Source: Microbacteriaceae bacterium
GTDB lineage: Bacteria; Actinomycetota; Actinomycetes; Actinomycetales; Microbacteriaceae
Length of the DNA stretch: 10,572 bases
Reading direction: 5' to 3'
Assembly (NCBI GenBank): GCA_023254555.1
Contig: JALRLI010000035.1
Span: 1-10,572, forward strand
Made by a program: the position numbers and the translations under genes. Under the pieces are notes generated by a model that did no database searches, was not told the DNA's origin, and saw only the letters and a list, made by a program, of their open reading frames with translations. The first letter of the stretch is position 1. Each line of letters opens with the position of its first letter. Positions 1 to 6,592 of the stretch are shown piece after piece.

Positions 1-251
1 TCAAAGCCGCCGGTGCAAATCGTTTGGTGGTCGCCGGTGGGGTGGGTGCGAATCGCGCCTTGCGCGAGACACTGAATACCGCCTGTGCAACCCGTGGGGT
101 TAGGGTGCATTACCCCGAATTGGATTTGTGTACAGACAACGGCGCCATGATCGCAGCTCTAGGTTCTGAACTGGTTTCTGCCGGTCGGCCAGCGTCACAT
201 TTGAGTTTTGGTGCCGATTCTTCCCTGCCGGTCACCCAAATTCAGGTGTAG
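1..251 (+). CDS. tsaD: tRNA N6-adenosine threonylcarbamoyltransferase TsaD, C-terminal part (5' end outside window)
   Basis: TsaD transfers the threonylcarbamoyl group from threonylcarbamoyl-AMP to A37 of ANN-decoding tRNAs, working in the cytoplasm with TsaB and (in bacteria) TsaE. Only about the last 83 codons are present; the reading frame is open to the left edge (first full codon at position 3) and ends in TAG at 249-251. What can be seen is the family's C-terminal glycine-rich ASKHA segment LVVAGGVGANRALRE and the highly conserved CTDNGAMIA block near the end, which together are specific for the TsaD/Kae1/Gcp family. The stop is followed after 9 bp by the stop of the convergent methyltransferase gene, with a run of seven T at 255-261 but no convincing GC stem. 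The identification is secure; the length and start cannot be judged from this fragment. Confidence 0.95.
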   Translation, partial: KAAGANRLVVAGGVGANRALRETLNTACATRGVRVHYPELDLCTDNGAMIAALGSELVSAGRPASHLSFGADSSLPVTQIQV

Positions 252-260
252 CGCTTTTTT

Positions 261-1463
261 TCAGACCCGGTCAGTAAGAATCGCACAGCGTTCTTGCCCG
301 ATGCGCGTCAAGATGAGGGTCGCGGAGTGCTCGCCGCGCAGTTGAAGTCGCTTACGCAACTGCGCCGGGTCAAGATCCATCCCTCGCTTCTTTATTTCTA
401 GCGTTCCGATTTTTCGCTCACGCAATGCCTTCTTGAGGCGGTCTTCACTCGCGGGCAGCACCTCACGAACACGAAATGTTCGAGCGAAGGGAGTTTCCGA
501 CTCGTGATCGCTTGTGAGGTAGGCAATCTTTTCGTTGAGCATCCCGGCACTGAGGGTTCGGGCGAGTGAACCAATCAGTCTGGCTCGAATTATTGCAGGG
601 TCGGGCTCGTGAATATACTCGCCAAGCGCTCTCATTGGCTCGTCGACGGGTGAACCCTGTTCAGAGAGAGTGTGTTCTGCACTGCCTCGAAACACTGTGG
701 CGCGGCGAGCACCGGGTGCGTCGGTGAGTGCGCCGAACCAGAGCAGGGTTTCGACGGCCTCTCCATCAACAGAGGTGTATTGCGCTTCAGCCTCACTCGG
801 AATCAATTCATGATCAAAACCTGGGCCGAGTTTGAGAGCGGTTGGTTTTTGCTTGGCCATTTCGAAGACGAAGTTCAGACTGGGTGAGTACTCGGCGGTA
901 TCGGTGAGGCGTTTGGTGTTTTTGAGGCCGGAAGTTCGCCTTGCCGGGTCGAAAAAGAGTGCTTGGGTTCTGGTCGCATCGAACGCTTCAGCGTCAGCAA
1001 TCTCGATCGTGGCTTGTGGATAGCTACTGAGGTTGAACGCGGCGACAACAGCGGTTTGCGGGTCGAGGTCAACTGCGGTGACGTCGAGACCTGCGGCGGC
1101 GAGCGCTCGGGACTCGGCTCCGATTCCGCAGCCAAGATCCGCCACTGAATGCATACCCTGATTCACGAAACGGGTGGCATGCGACTTCGCGACGATGGCT
1201 CGAGTGGCCTGCTCGAGACCGGACTGAGTAAACAGCATTCGTTCGGCATCCGCACCAAATTTCGTCATTGCTTTTTTTTGGAGCAGCGCTTGTGCGAGGA
1301 GTGCTGAAACCTGATTGCTCTCGAGTCCGCTCGCTCTGAGCTCGGAGACCACTCGTACGCCACGCAATTCTTCGAGCGGGCGCGCACGCAACGTGGCGAG
1401 ATGAGTTTGACCCACCTCGCCACTCAGAAATTGCCAGCTCTCTTCGCTGGCCGATTCAGTCAC
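261..1463 (-). CDS. Class I SAM-dependent methyltransferase with THUMP-like C-terminal domain
   Basis: The 400-residue protein has a Rossmann-type SAM-binding core: motif I VADLGCGIGAES at about residues 107-118, the acidic end of strand 2 VDLDP at 131-135, and a motif-IV-like FFDPARR at 170-176. The DPAR form resembles RNA-base methyltransferases. The last 70 or so residues, rich in Lys/Arg (for example LKKALRERKIGTLEIKKRG), match the THUMP-like domain often found at the end of this actinobacterial family. An RNA substrate, perhaps rRNA or tRNA, is likely by family but not shown. The start is GTG at 1461-1463, 15 bp after the stop of the upstream DUF4190 gene. No clear Shine-Dalgarno precedes it, so translational coupling or a slightly different start is possible. 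It probably shares a transcript with that gene and converges on tsaD. I know of no firmly established function for this family. Confidence 0.88.
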   Translation of the reverse strand: MTESASEESWQFLSGEVGQTHLATLRARPLEELRGVRVVSELRASGLESNQVSALLAQALLQKKAMTKFGADAERMLFTQSGLEQATRAIVAKSHATRFVNQGMHSVADLGCGIGAESRALAAAGLDVTAVDLDPQTAVVAAFNLSSYPQATIEIADAEAFDATRTQALFFDPARRTSGLKNTKRLTDTAEYSPSLNFVFEMAKQKPTALKLGPGFDHELIPSEAEAQYTSVDGEAVETLLWFGALTDAPGARRATVFRGSAEHTLSEQGSPVDEPMRALGEYIHEPDPAIIRARLIGSLARTLSAGMLNEKIAYLTSDHESETPFARTFRVREVLPASEDRLKKALRERKIGTLEIKKRGMDLDPAQLRKRLQLRGEHSATLILTRIGQERCAILTDRV

Positions 1464-1478
1464 GATCTGGTCGTTGGG

Positions 1479-1931
1479 TTAGAACGACTCGTAATCCATC
1501 ATTCCGTACTGAGAAAAGTCACCCATATCGCTGAACTGGCTGAAGGTTGCACCGAGGGTTACCAGCATGATTGCCCAGAGTGCAATGAAGAAGACGAGGC
1601 CGAGAACCGCGAGACCGACAACCACATAAGAAATGATCAAGCCCCACTTAGCGAGGCCGTGACCAGGATCGCCGGTCGCTTTGATCTGCTTGAGAGCCAT
1701 GTGACCAGTGATGATTCCGGCGATCTGGCCCAAAATGCTCAGGCCCGAGAGCGAGAGTACGAACGAGGCAATGGCGAGTGGATTCGTGTGCCCGGTTGCT
1801 TTGGGTGCAGGCTTAGCAGGAGCGGCGGGAGTGCCTGGAGCAGCGGCAGCGGGGGGAGTAGCCGCAGTGGTATCCCCAGCCGCACTGTCGATCGTTTCCA
1901 CTTTGGTTTTTTTGATTTCGCTCTTGGTCAT
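1479..1931 (-). CDS. DUF4190-type small membrane protein with Ala/Pro-rich N-terminal region
   Basis: This 150-residue protein has a charged N-terminus (MTKSEIKKTKVE), an Ala/Pro/Thr-rich low-complexity segment at about residues 17-47, and then a DUF4190-like core with two hydrophobic helices (about 52-75 and 97-125). A short conserved loop (ITGHMALKQIK, then GHGLAKWGLI) joins the helices. The tail is rich in Phe, Tyr, Met and Asp. I chose the ATG at 1929-1931 because AAAGAGG lies five bases upstream on the coding strand; a GTG 48 bp further upstream is open but lacks such a site. The function is unknown. The topology suggests a two-helix inner-membrane protein with a long flexible N-terminal arm. 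It is a clear paralogue of the next gene (2052-2348), suggesting tandem duplication. The methyltransferase gene starts 15 bp after its stop, so the two are probably cotranscribed. Confidence 0.85.
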   Translation of the reverse strand: MTKSEIKKTKVETIDSAAGDTTAATPPAAAAPGTPAAPAKPAPKATGHTNPLAIASFVLSLSGLSILGQIAGIITGHMALKQIKATGDPGHGLAKWGLIISYVVVGLAVLGLVFFIALWAIMLVTLGATFSQFSDMGDFSQYGMMDYESF

Positions 1932-2007
1932 CTTTTCCTCTTTTTCTGATTGCCGAGTTGACTGAGGTAATTCTGTCACCGAAGGCTATGAGTTGTCTGC
2001 GACACAT

Positions 2008-2035
2008 AAAAAAGGGAGGAGCCGAAGCTCCTCCC
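2008..2035 (-). terminator. Rho-independent terminator with TTCG tetraloop
   Basis: Read on the minus strand, a perfect 9-bp stem (GGGAGGAGC with GCTCCTCCC) closes on a TTCG tetraloop and is followed by six T. It begins 16 bp after the stop codon of the 98-residue DUF4190 gene, so it is placed to end that transcript before the next minus-strand gene. A strong intrinsic terminator here implies that the downstream DUF4190/methyltransferase pair either has its own promoter in 1932-2007 or relies on readthrough. I could not identify a convincing promoter in that 76-bp gap. Confidence 0.92.
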
Positions 2036-2051
2036 GAAACCGAGTGTCGAT

Positions 2052-2348
2052 TTAGTAGGTGTATGACGCTCCGCCAACTGCCATCAGAGCAGCAAAAGCG
2101 ATCATCCAGATGATGAAACCGATTACTGCGAGGCCAACGAAGATGTAGGAGAGGATGAGACCCCACTTTGCGAGTGCGTGACCGCTTTCACCGGAGGTTT
2201 TGAGCTGCTTGAGCGCAATGTGACCGGTGATGATACCCGCGATTGGGAGTACGAATGCCGCGATAATGGTGATGATAGCCAGAGTATTGGTTGGTGCAGC
2301 CTGAGTTACTACTGGCTGAGCCGGAGTCTGGTTTTCGGGCGTTGACAT
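2052..2348 (-). CDS. DUF4190-type small membrane protein
   Basis: This 98-residue protein has a short polar N-terminus rich in Pro, Gln and Thr (residues 1-21) and two predicted membrane helices at about 23-42 and 64-92. Between them lies the conserved loop ITGHIALKQLK, then GHALAKWGLILSY. This arrangement matches the DUF4190 family, whose function is not known. The ATG at 2346-2348 is preceded on the coding strand by AAAGGA with suitable spacing, which supports this start. The gene is divergent from groES across a 207-bp gap and is followed at once by a strong terminator, so it is probably transcribed alone. It shares the loop and the start of helix 2 almost residue for residue with the neighbouring 150-residue protein, but lacks that protein's long Ala/Pro arm and acidic aromatic tail. 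Confidence 0.88.
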   Translation of the reverse strand: MSTPENQTPAQPVVTQAAPTNTLAIITIIAAFVLPIAGIITGHIALKQLKTSGESGHALAKWGLILSYIFVGLAVIGFIIWMIAFAALMAVGGASYTY

Positions 2349-2461
2349 GATTTTCCTTTCGGCGAGCCTATTCCCCCTTGGAACGGGCGCTTCCTGAGGC
2401 TATTGTTTCAGATTCCGCGCTAACTTTCAGCTAAATCTCAGCGAAAAAGGCACGTTCCGCC

Positions 2462-2490
2462 TTGCAAGAGTGTTCGTGCACACCTAAACT
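2462..2490 (+). promoter_or_regulatory. Probable vegetative (sigma70/SigA-type) promoter of groES
   Basis: A TTGCAA -35 box (2462-2467) and a TAAACT -10 box (2485-2490) are separated by exactly 17 bp. Transcription would start near 2497, inside the CIRCE operator, which is the usual arrangement for HrcA-repressed chaperone promoters. The match to consensus is four of six bases at each box. The call rests on this match plus the operator position. Confidence 0.65.
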
Positions 2491-2494
2491 CTAA

Positions 2495-2521
2495 TTAGCA
2501 CTCTCGATAGGAGATTGCTAA
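2495..2521 (+). promoter_or_regulatory. CIRCE operator (HrcA binding site) upstream of groES
   Basis: The left arm TTAGCACTC (2495-2503) equals the CIRCE consensus. After a 9-bp spacer the right arm reads GATTGCTAA (2513-2521), one base away from the consensus GAGTGCTAA. The outer arms extend the symmetry by two bases on each side (AATTAGCA and TGCTAATT). CIRCE is bound by the repressor HrcA, which is released on heat stress, so groES is predicted to be heat-inducible. The site sits 34 bp before the start codon and over the predicted transcription start. Confidence 0.92.
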
Positions 2522-2555
2522 TTGAATGTCTTGTCTAATTTGAAAGAGGTCACAC

Positions 2556-2849
2556 GTGTCGGTCGCAATTAAGCCGCTCGAAGATCGCATTGTTATTCGC
2601 CAGGTTGAGGCTGAGCAGACCACTGCTTCGGGTCTCGTTATCCCTGACAGTGCAAAAGAGAAGCCACAAGAGGGCGAAGTTGTCGCAGTTGGTCCAGGTC
2701 GTATCGACGATCACGGCAACCGCGTACCACTTGACATCAACCTTGGCGATCGTGTCATCTACTCAAAGTACGGTGGCACCGAGGTCAAGTACGCAGGCGA
2801 GGAATACCTGATTCTTTCAGCGCGTGATGTGCTTGCAATCGTTGGCTAA
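2556..2849 (+). CDS. groES: Co-chaperonin GroES (10 kDa chaperonin)
   Basis: GroES forms the seven-membered lid that closes the GroEL folding chamber in the cytoplasm. The 97-residue product has the standard family length and landmarks: IKPLEDRIVIR at the N-terminus, the mobile loop that contacts GroEL at about residues 20-34 (TTASGLVIPDSAKEK), the GEVVAVGPG strand, and the C-terminal DRVIYSKYGGTEV and EEYLILSARDVLAIV blocks. Translation starts at GTG 2556-2558, with AAAGAGG six bases upstream. Expression is probably controlled by HrcA through the CIRCE element in front. groEL does not follow: a strong terminator and then a transporter gene come next, so the partner chaperonin must be encoded elsewhere in the genome. 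Confidence 0.97.
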   Translation: MSVAIKPLEDRIVIRQVEAEQTTASGLVIPDSAKEKPQEGEVVAVGPGRIDDHGNRVPLDINLGDRVIYSKYGGTEVKYAGEEYLILSARDVLAIVG

Positions 2850-2867
2850 GTAGCCGAAACAGTTCCT

Positions 2868-2907
2868 GAGGGTTGGATGCCGAGTGCATCCAACCCTCAC
2901 TGCTTTT
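2868..2907 (+). terminator. Rho-independent terminator after groES
   Basis: A perfect 13-bp stem (GAGGGTTGGATGC at 2868-2880 with GCATCCAACCCTC at 2886-2898) with a 5-base loop is followed by ACTGC and TTTT. It lies 18 bp after the groES stop, so groES is expected to be monocistronic. The T tract is short and offset from the stem, so termination may be incomplete. The GTG at 2884 that could extend the next reading frame lies inside this hairpin. Confidence 0.85.
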
Positions 2908-2940
2908 AAAGGTCAGAGAGGCGTTTCGATAGCATCAAGT

Positions 2941-3855
2941 GTGCGCGAACGTTCTGGCTTTCTGTATATGGTCAGCGCTTACCTCGTTTGGGGTATGTTT
3001 CCGGCATTCTTCGTTCTGTTGAGCGCCGTCAACCCGCTCGAGAGCGTGCCCTGGCGTGCAATCTGGTCGTTTGTGTTCTCCACAGTGCTGGTTCTTGCGA
3101 CTGGCCGTTGGCGCCAGCTCGTTGGGGTACTCAAGAACAAGCGGCAATTTGGGTTTCTCGCACTGTCTGGATTGCTGCTGCTACTCAACTGGCAGACATT
3201 CGTCTACGGCGCAGTCTCAGGCCACATCATCGAGACAAGCCTCGGTTACTTCATCAATCCCTTCTTCACCATTGCGCTCGGAGTCATTTTTTTGAAAGAG
3301 CGGATGCGTCCGATTCAATGGCTGGCAGTCTCGATTGCGTTTCTCGCGGTGATTGAGCTCACAGTTGCTTATGGGCAGTTACCGTGGATTGCCCTCGTTC
3401 TGGCGCTCTCATTCGGGCTGTACGGTTTTGTCAAGAGCAAGGCCGTCGAGGCAGTAGATCCAACTGTGGGGATGAGCGTAGAAACGCTGACCATGTTTCC
3501 ATTCGCCCTGGTGCAGCTCGTCATTTTCACGCTCGTCGCAACGACAACGCCGGCGGTCTTCATGGGTCTCAGCACCAACCTCTTGATGATGGCGAGCGCG
3601 CCCGTGAGCATCCTGCCACTCATCCTTTTTGCAGCCGGGGCAAAGTGGCTCCCACTCATCTACATCGGCTTCATTCAGTTCATGACTCCGATACTTTCGT
3701 TCCTCTTCGGATATCTGGTGATGGGTGAGCCGATGTCAGCTGCCCGCTGGGTAGGTTTCATCGTTGTCTGGCTAGGCGTTCTACTGCTCATCATCGATAT
3801 GGCGAGTCGAGCTCGCACGCAGCGAAAACTGGTCAAACCCGGAGGCATCAGCTAG
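2941..3855 (+). CDS. rarD: EamA-family transporter, RarD type
   Basis: This is an integral membrane protein of the drug/metabolite transporter superfamily with about ten hydrophobic helices. It resembles RarD in order and motifs: AYLVWGMFPAFFVLL at the first helix, then WRAIWSFVF, LLNWQTFVYGAVSGHIIETS, SLGYFINPFFTIALG and FLKERMRPIQWLA, and near the end PILSFLFGYLVMGEP. RarD is named for a chloramphenicol-sensitivity phenotype, but its substrate is not established. The start is uncertain. A GTG at 2884 lies inside the groES terminator hairpin and adds residues not typical of the family. GTG 2941 gives 304 residues, close to the roughly 296 of E. coli RarD, and ATG 2968 is also possible; none has a good ribosome-binding site. 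No terminator follows, so transcription may continue into guaB. Confidence 0.88.
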   Translation: MRERSGFLYMVSAYLVWGMFPAFFVLLSAVNPLESVPWRAIWSFVFSTVLVLATGRWRQLVGVLKNKRQFGFLALSGLLLLLNWQTFVYGAVSGHIIETSLGYFINPFFTIALGVIFLKERMRPIQWLAVSIAFLAVIELTVAYGQLPWIALVLALSFGLYGFVKSKAVEAVDPTVGMSVETLTMFPFALVQLVIFTLVATTTPAVFMGLSTNLLMMASAPVSILPLILFAAGAKWLPLIYIGFIQFMTPILSFLFGYLVMGEPMSAARWVGFIVVWLGVLLLIIDMASRARTQRKLVKPGGIS

Positions 3856-3872
3856 CGACCAATCAAATCGCG

Positions 3873-3878
3873 TACGAT
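3873..3878 (+). promoter_or_regulatory. Possible -10 element of the guaB promoter
   Basis: TACGAT fits the actinobacterial TANNNT -10 pattern and lies 88 bp before the guaB start, within the 111-bp gap after rarD. No matching -35 box or extended -10 is visible, so this is only a candidate. The rest of the leader (3856-3966) shows no riboswitch-like fold that I recognise. Confidence 0.3.
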
Positions 3879-3966
3879 AGTGAGACGGAGCTCCAACGGC
3901 TGTAGCTGCGGTCACTGTTCGCCCAAACGGCTACCAAAGCCTGAGCTAATTGAAAAGAAGGTGCCC

Positions 3967-5469
3967 ATGGATCAGCCAGATCCTTTCGCATTAACCGGCT
4001 TGACATACGACGACGTGTTGCTTCTGCCGGCACACACCGACGTCATTCCAAGTGAAGCCGACACCTCAACCCAGCTCACCCGCCGTATTCGCATTAACAT
4101 GCCCATCATTTCGGCTGCGATGGACACCGTCACCGAGACTCGCATGGCCGTTGCGATGGCGCGAAACGGTGGTTTGGGCATCCTGCATCGAAACCTTTCA
4201 ATCAGCGATCAGGCAGAGATGGCTGACCGGGTGAAGCGCAGTGAAGCCGGCATGATTACGAATCCCGTCACCACTCGACTCGACGCAACCGTTCAAGAAG
4301 TTGATGCGGTGTGTGGTGAATATCGTGTGAGCGGGCTGCCGGTTGTCGACGAAGCTGGCACACTGCTCGGCATCATCACGAACCGTGATATGCGCTTTGT
4401 GGATGCTGCAGACCGGGCATCTACGAGAGTTTCTGATGTGATGACTCCGATGCCTCTGATAACTGGCAAGGCCGGCATCAGCCGCGAAGAAGCCGCACAA
4501 ATCTTCAAACAGCATCGCATTGAGAAGTTGCCACTTGTCGATGACGGTGGAAAACTCACCGGGCTCATCACAGTGAAAGACTTCGACAAAGAAGAGAAGT
4601 ACCCACACGCAACCAAAGATGACGAGGGTCGTCTGAGAGTTGGCGCAGCAATCGGGTTCTTTGGTGACGCCTGGGATCGTGCCGGTGCACTTCTCGAAAC
4701 GGGTATCGACGTGCTTGTCGTGGACACCGCGAACGGTGATAGCCGCGGCGTGCTCGACATCATCAAGAAGCTCAAGTCTGATAAGGCATTTGCCGGCGTT
4801 GACATCATCGGTGGCAACGTGGCGACCTCCGCCGGAGCGAAAGCGCTCGTTGATGCAGGCGCTGACGCCATCAAGGTTGGTGTTGGTCCTGGGTCAATCT
4901 GTACCACTCGAATCATTGCCGGTGTGGGTGTTCCACAGGTAACCGCTGTGCACGAAGCATCGAAAGCTGCCGCGCCTTCGGGCGTTCCAATCATCGCTGA
5001 CGGCGGTTTGCAGTACTCGGGCGATATCGCAAAAGCACTGGTTGCTGGCGCAAGCTCAGTCATGATTGGCTCGCTGCTTGCCGGCACCGATGAAAGCCCA
5101 GGCGAGCTGGTTTTCAGCCAGGGAAAACAGTTTAAGGCATACCGGGGAATGGGCTCATTGGGAGCGCTCCAGACTCGAGGAGAAAGAACCTCGTACTCGA
5201 AGGATCGCTACTTTCAGGCAGATGTGCCAAGCGACGAAAAGCTTATCCCTGAGGGCATCGAGGGTCAGGTGCCATATCGGGGTCCTCTCGCTTCAGTGGC
5301 GTTCCAACTCACGGGTGGCCTCAGGCAGTCGATGTTCTATGTCGGCGCACGCACCATCACCGAGCTCAAAGAGCGCGGAAAGTTTGTGCGCATCACACCC
5401 GCGGGCTTGAAAGAGTCGCATCCGCACGATGTGCAGATGATTGTCGAAGCGCCGAATTACAAGAAATAG
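3967..5469 (+). CDS. guaB: Inosine-5'-monophosphate dehydrogenase GuaB
   Basis: GuaB oxidises IMP to XMP with NAD+, the rate-limiting entry into guanine nucleotides. The 500-residue product has the normal length and layout: an N-terminal barrel part with YDDVLLLPAHTDVIPSE and PIISAAMDTVTE, a pair of CBS domains at about residues 96-206, then the second barrel part. The catalytic cysteine is Cys312 in GVGPGSICTTR, the phosphate-binding region contains IIADGGLQYSGDI, and the mobile flap carries the Arg414-Tyr415 dyad (KDRYFQ) that activates water. All key residues are present. I chose ATG 3967 because AGAAGG lies about five bases upstream and the protein then starts as usual for the family. The frame is open back to a GTG at 3880, but that adds a Cys-rich extension unlike known GuaB. 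It appears to be the first gene of a cluster ending in guaA. Confidence 0.97.
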   Translation: MDQPDPFALTGLTYDDVLLLPAHTDVIPSEADTSTQLTRRIRINMPIISAAMDTVTETRMAVAMARNGGLGILHRNLSISDQAEMADRVKRSEAGMITNPVTTRLDATVQEVDAVCGEYRVSGLPVVDEAGTLLGIITNRDMRFVDAADRASTRVSDVMTPMPLITGKAGISREEAAQIFKQHRIEKLPLVDDGGKLTGLITVKDFDKEEKYPHATKDDEGRLRVGAAIGFFGDAWDRAGALLETGIDVLVVDTANGDSRGVLDIIKKLKSDKAFAGVDIIGGNVATSAGAKALVDAGADAIKVGVGPGSICTTRIIAGVGVPQVTAVHEASKAAAPSGVPIIADGGLQYSGDIAKALVAGASSVMIGSLLAGTDESPGELVFSQGKQFKAYRGMGSLGALQTRGERTSYSKDRYFQADVPSDEKLIPEGIEGQVPYRGPLASVAFQLTGGLRQSMFYVGARTITELKERGKFVRITPAGLKESHPHDVQMIVEAPNYKK

Positions 5470-5475
5470 GGAGTC

Positions 5476-6591
5476 ATGGAGATTCAGATTGGCCGCGCAA
5501 AGCGGGCACGACGCGTCTATTCGTTTGACGAGATTGCCATTGTGCCAAGCCGACGAACACGCGACCCCGAAGTCGTCAGCACGACGTGGGGTATCGACGC
5601 CTACACCTTTCAGATTCCACTCCTTGCTGCGCCGATGGATTCAGTCGTCTCGCCAGAAACCGCAATCGCAATCGGAAAAATGGGCGGCCTCGGTGTGCTC
5701 AATCTCGAAGGCCTCTGGACTCGGTATGAAAACCCAGAACCTTTGCTCAGTGAACTCGCTGGTATCAGCGACAACACGCAGGCACTGCGAAAGATGCGCG
5801 AACTCTATGCCCAGCCCATCAAAGCAGAGCTTATTCAGCAGCGCCTCTCAGAAATTAGGGATGCTGGGGTCACCGTCGCGGGCGCGCTCTCGCCGCACCG
5901 CACCGCCGAGTTCTACGAGACCGTAATCAAAGCTGGCGTAGATATTTTTGTGATTCGGGGAAACACCGTTTCAGCAGAGCACGTTGCGGCAGAGGGTAAA
6001 GAGCCGCTCAACCTCAAGCAATTCATCTACGAGCTTGACGTGCCCGTAATCGTAGGCGGTGCTGCAACGTATACAGGGGCGCTGCACCTGATGCGCACCG
6101 GAGCGGCGGGTGTATTGGTTGGTTTCGGTGGCGGCGCCTCGTCAACCACTCGCGCCACGATGGGTATTCGTGCGCCGATGGCCTCGGCTATCGCTGATGT
6201 TGCCGACGCTCGCAGTGATTATCTTGACGAGTCTGGTGGTCGCTACGTACATGTAATTGCTGACGGTGGATTGGGTACATCCGGAGATCTCGTGAAGGCC
6301 ATTGCATGTGGCGCAGATGCCGCGATGCTTGGGGCTGCACTAGCGCGCTCCACAGACGCGCCCGGGCAGGGTTGGCACTGGGGGCAAGAGGCCTACCACG
6401 ATGAGCTGCCACGCGGTAACCGGGTAAATGTCGGAAGCGTCGCGCCACTCGCTCAAGTTATCAACGGGCCAGCTGACGTTGCAGATGGAACGGCCAACCT
6501 GATGGGTGCACTCAGGCGCGCGATGGCTACCACTGGATACTCCGATCTCAAAGAATTCCAGCGAATCGAACTCGTGCACACTGCTCGCTAA
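5476..6591 (+). CDS. guaB3: GuaB3-family IMP dehydrogenase-related protein lacking the catalytic cysteine
   Basis: The 371-residue protein belongs to the GuaB3 branch of the IMPDH/GMP reductase family: it starts MEIQIGRAKRARRVYSFDEI, has PLLAAPMDSVVSPETAIAIG and ends LKEFQRIELV. Tandem CBS domains are absent; a helical stretch (about residues 80-130) lies in that part of the chain. At the active-site loop GFGGGASSTTR (216-226), Ser223 occupies the position of the IMPDH cysteine. No Arg-Tyr flap dyad is visible between the phosphate-binding segment (VIADGGLGTSGDLVKAI) and the C-terminus. Nucleotide-phosphate binding may therefore be kept while the covalent E-XMP chemistry is lost. As I recall, cyanobacterial GuaB3 acts as an IMP dehydrogenase and the actinobacterial form has no established function. 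The gene starts 6 bp after guaB with GGGAG only two bases before the ATG. Confidence 0.93.
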   Translation: MEIQIGRAKRARRVYSFDEIAIVPSRRTRDPEVVSTTWGIDAYTFQIPLLAAPMDSVVSPETAIAIGKMGGLGVLNLEGLWTRYENPEPLLSELAGISDNTQALRKMRELYAQPIKAELIQQRLSEIRDAGVTVAGALSPHRTAEFYETVIKAGVDIFVIRGNTVSAEHVAAEGKEPLNLKQFIYELDVPVIVGGAATYTGALHLMRTGAAGVLVGFGGGASSTTRATMGIRAPMASAIADVADARSDYLDESGGRYVHVIADGGLGTSGDLVKAIACGADAAMLGAALARSTDAPGQGWHWGQEAYHDELPRGNRVNVGSVAPLAQVINGPADVADGTANLMGALRRAMATTGYSDLKEFQRIELVHTAR

Positions 6592-6592
6592 C

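Noticed and set aside
249..263. Possible terminator between tsaD and the methyltransferase
   Set aside because: There is a run of seven T, but only a weak 4-bp CACC/GGTG stem upstream; not enough to call an intrinsic terminator on either strand.
1401..1949. Plus-strand frame of 182 codons opposite the 150-residue DUF4190 gene
   Set aside because: It overlaps both minus-strand genes, has no ribosome-binding site, and its low-complexity Gly/Ser/Arg stretch is the mirror of the Ala/Pro arm on the real strand.
2349..2460. Promoter for the minus-strand 98-residue DUF4190 gene
   Set aside because: A promoter must lie in this divergent region, but no -35/-10 pair with good spacing could be chosen on the minus strand.
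2447..2468. Small inverted repeat (AAGGC/GCCTT) and CTTGCAAG palindrome over the groES -35 box, considered as a second operator such as an HspR site
   Set aside because: It does not match the HspR (HAIR) pattern, and short palindromes of this size occur by chance.
3880..3966. Extended N-terminus of guaB from GTG 3880 with a CxCxxC motif
   Set aside because: The Cys-rich extension is not found in known GuaB. A possible -10 element at 3873-3878 would put transcription start after this GTG, and ATG 3967 has a proper AGAAGG site.
4293..5087. Long open frame (264 codons) on the minus strand opposite guaB
   Set aside because: It lies wholly antisense to a clear IMPDH gene, encodes a Ser/Pro/Thr-rich sequence with no family resemblance, and is the expected mirror of codon bias in a moderately GC-rich gene.
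5441..5926. Plus-strand frame of 161 codons overlapping the guaB end and guaB3
   Set aside because: It is out of frame within two well-recognised genes and its translation has no domain-like pattern.
6506..6592. Extended glpD start inside guaB3
   Set aside because: It would overlap guaB3 by 86 bp and add 29 residues that are just an out-of-frame reading of the conserved GuaB3 C-terminus.
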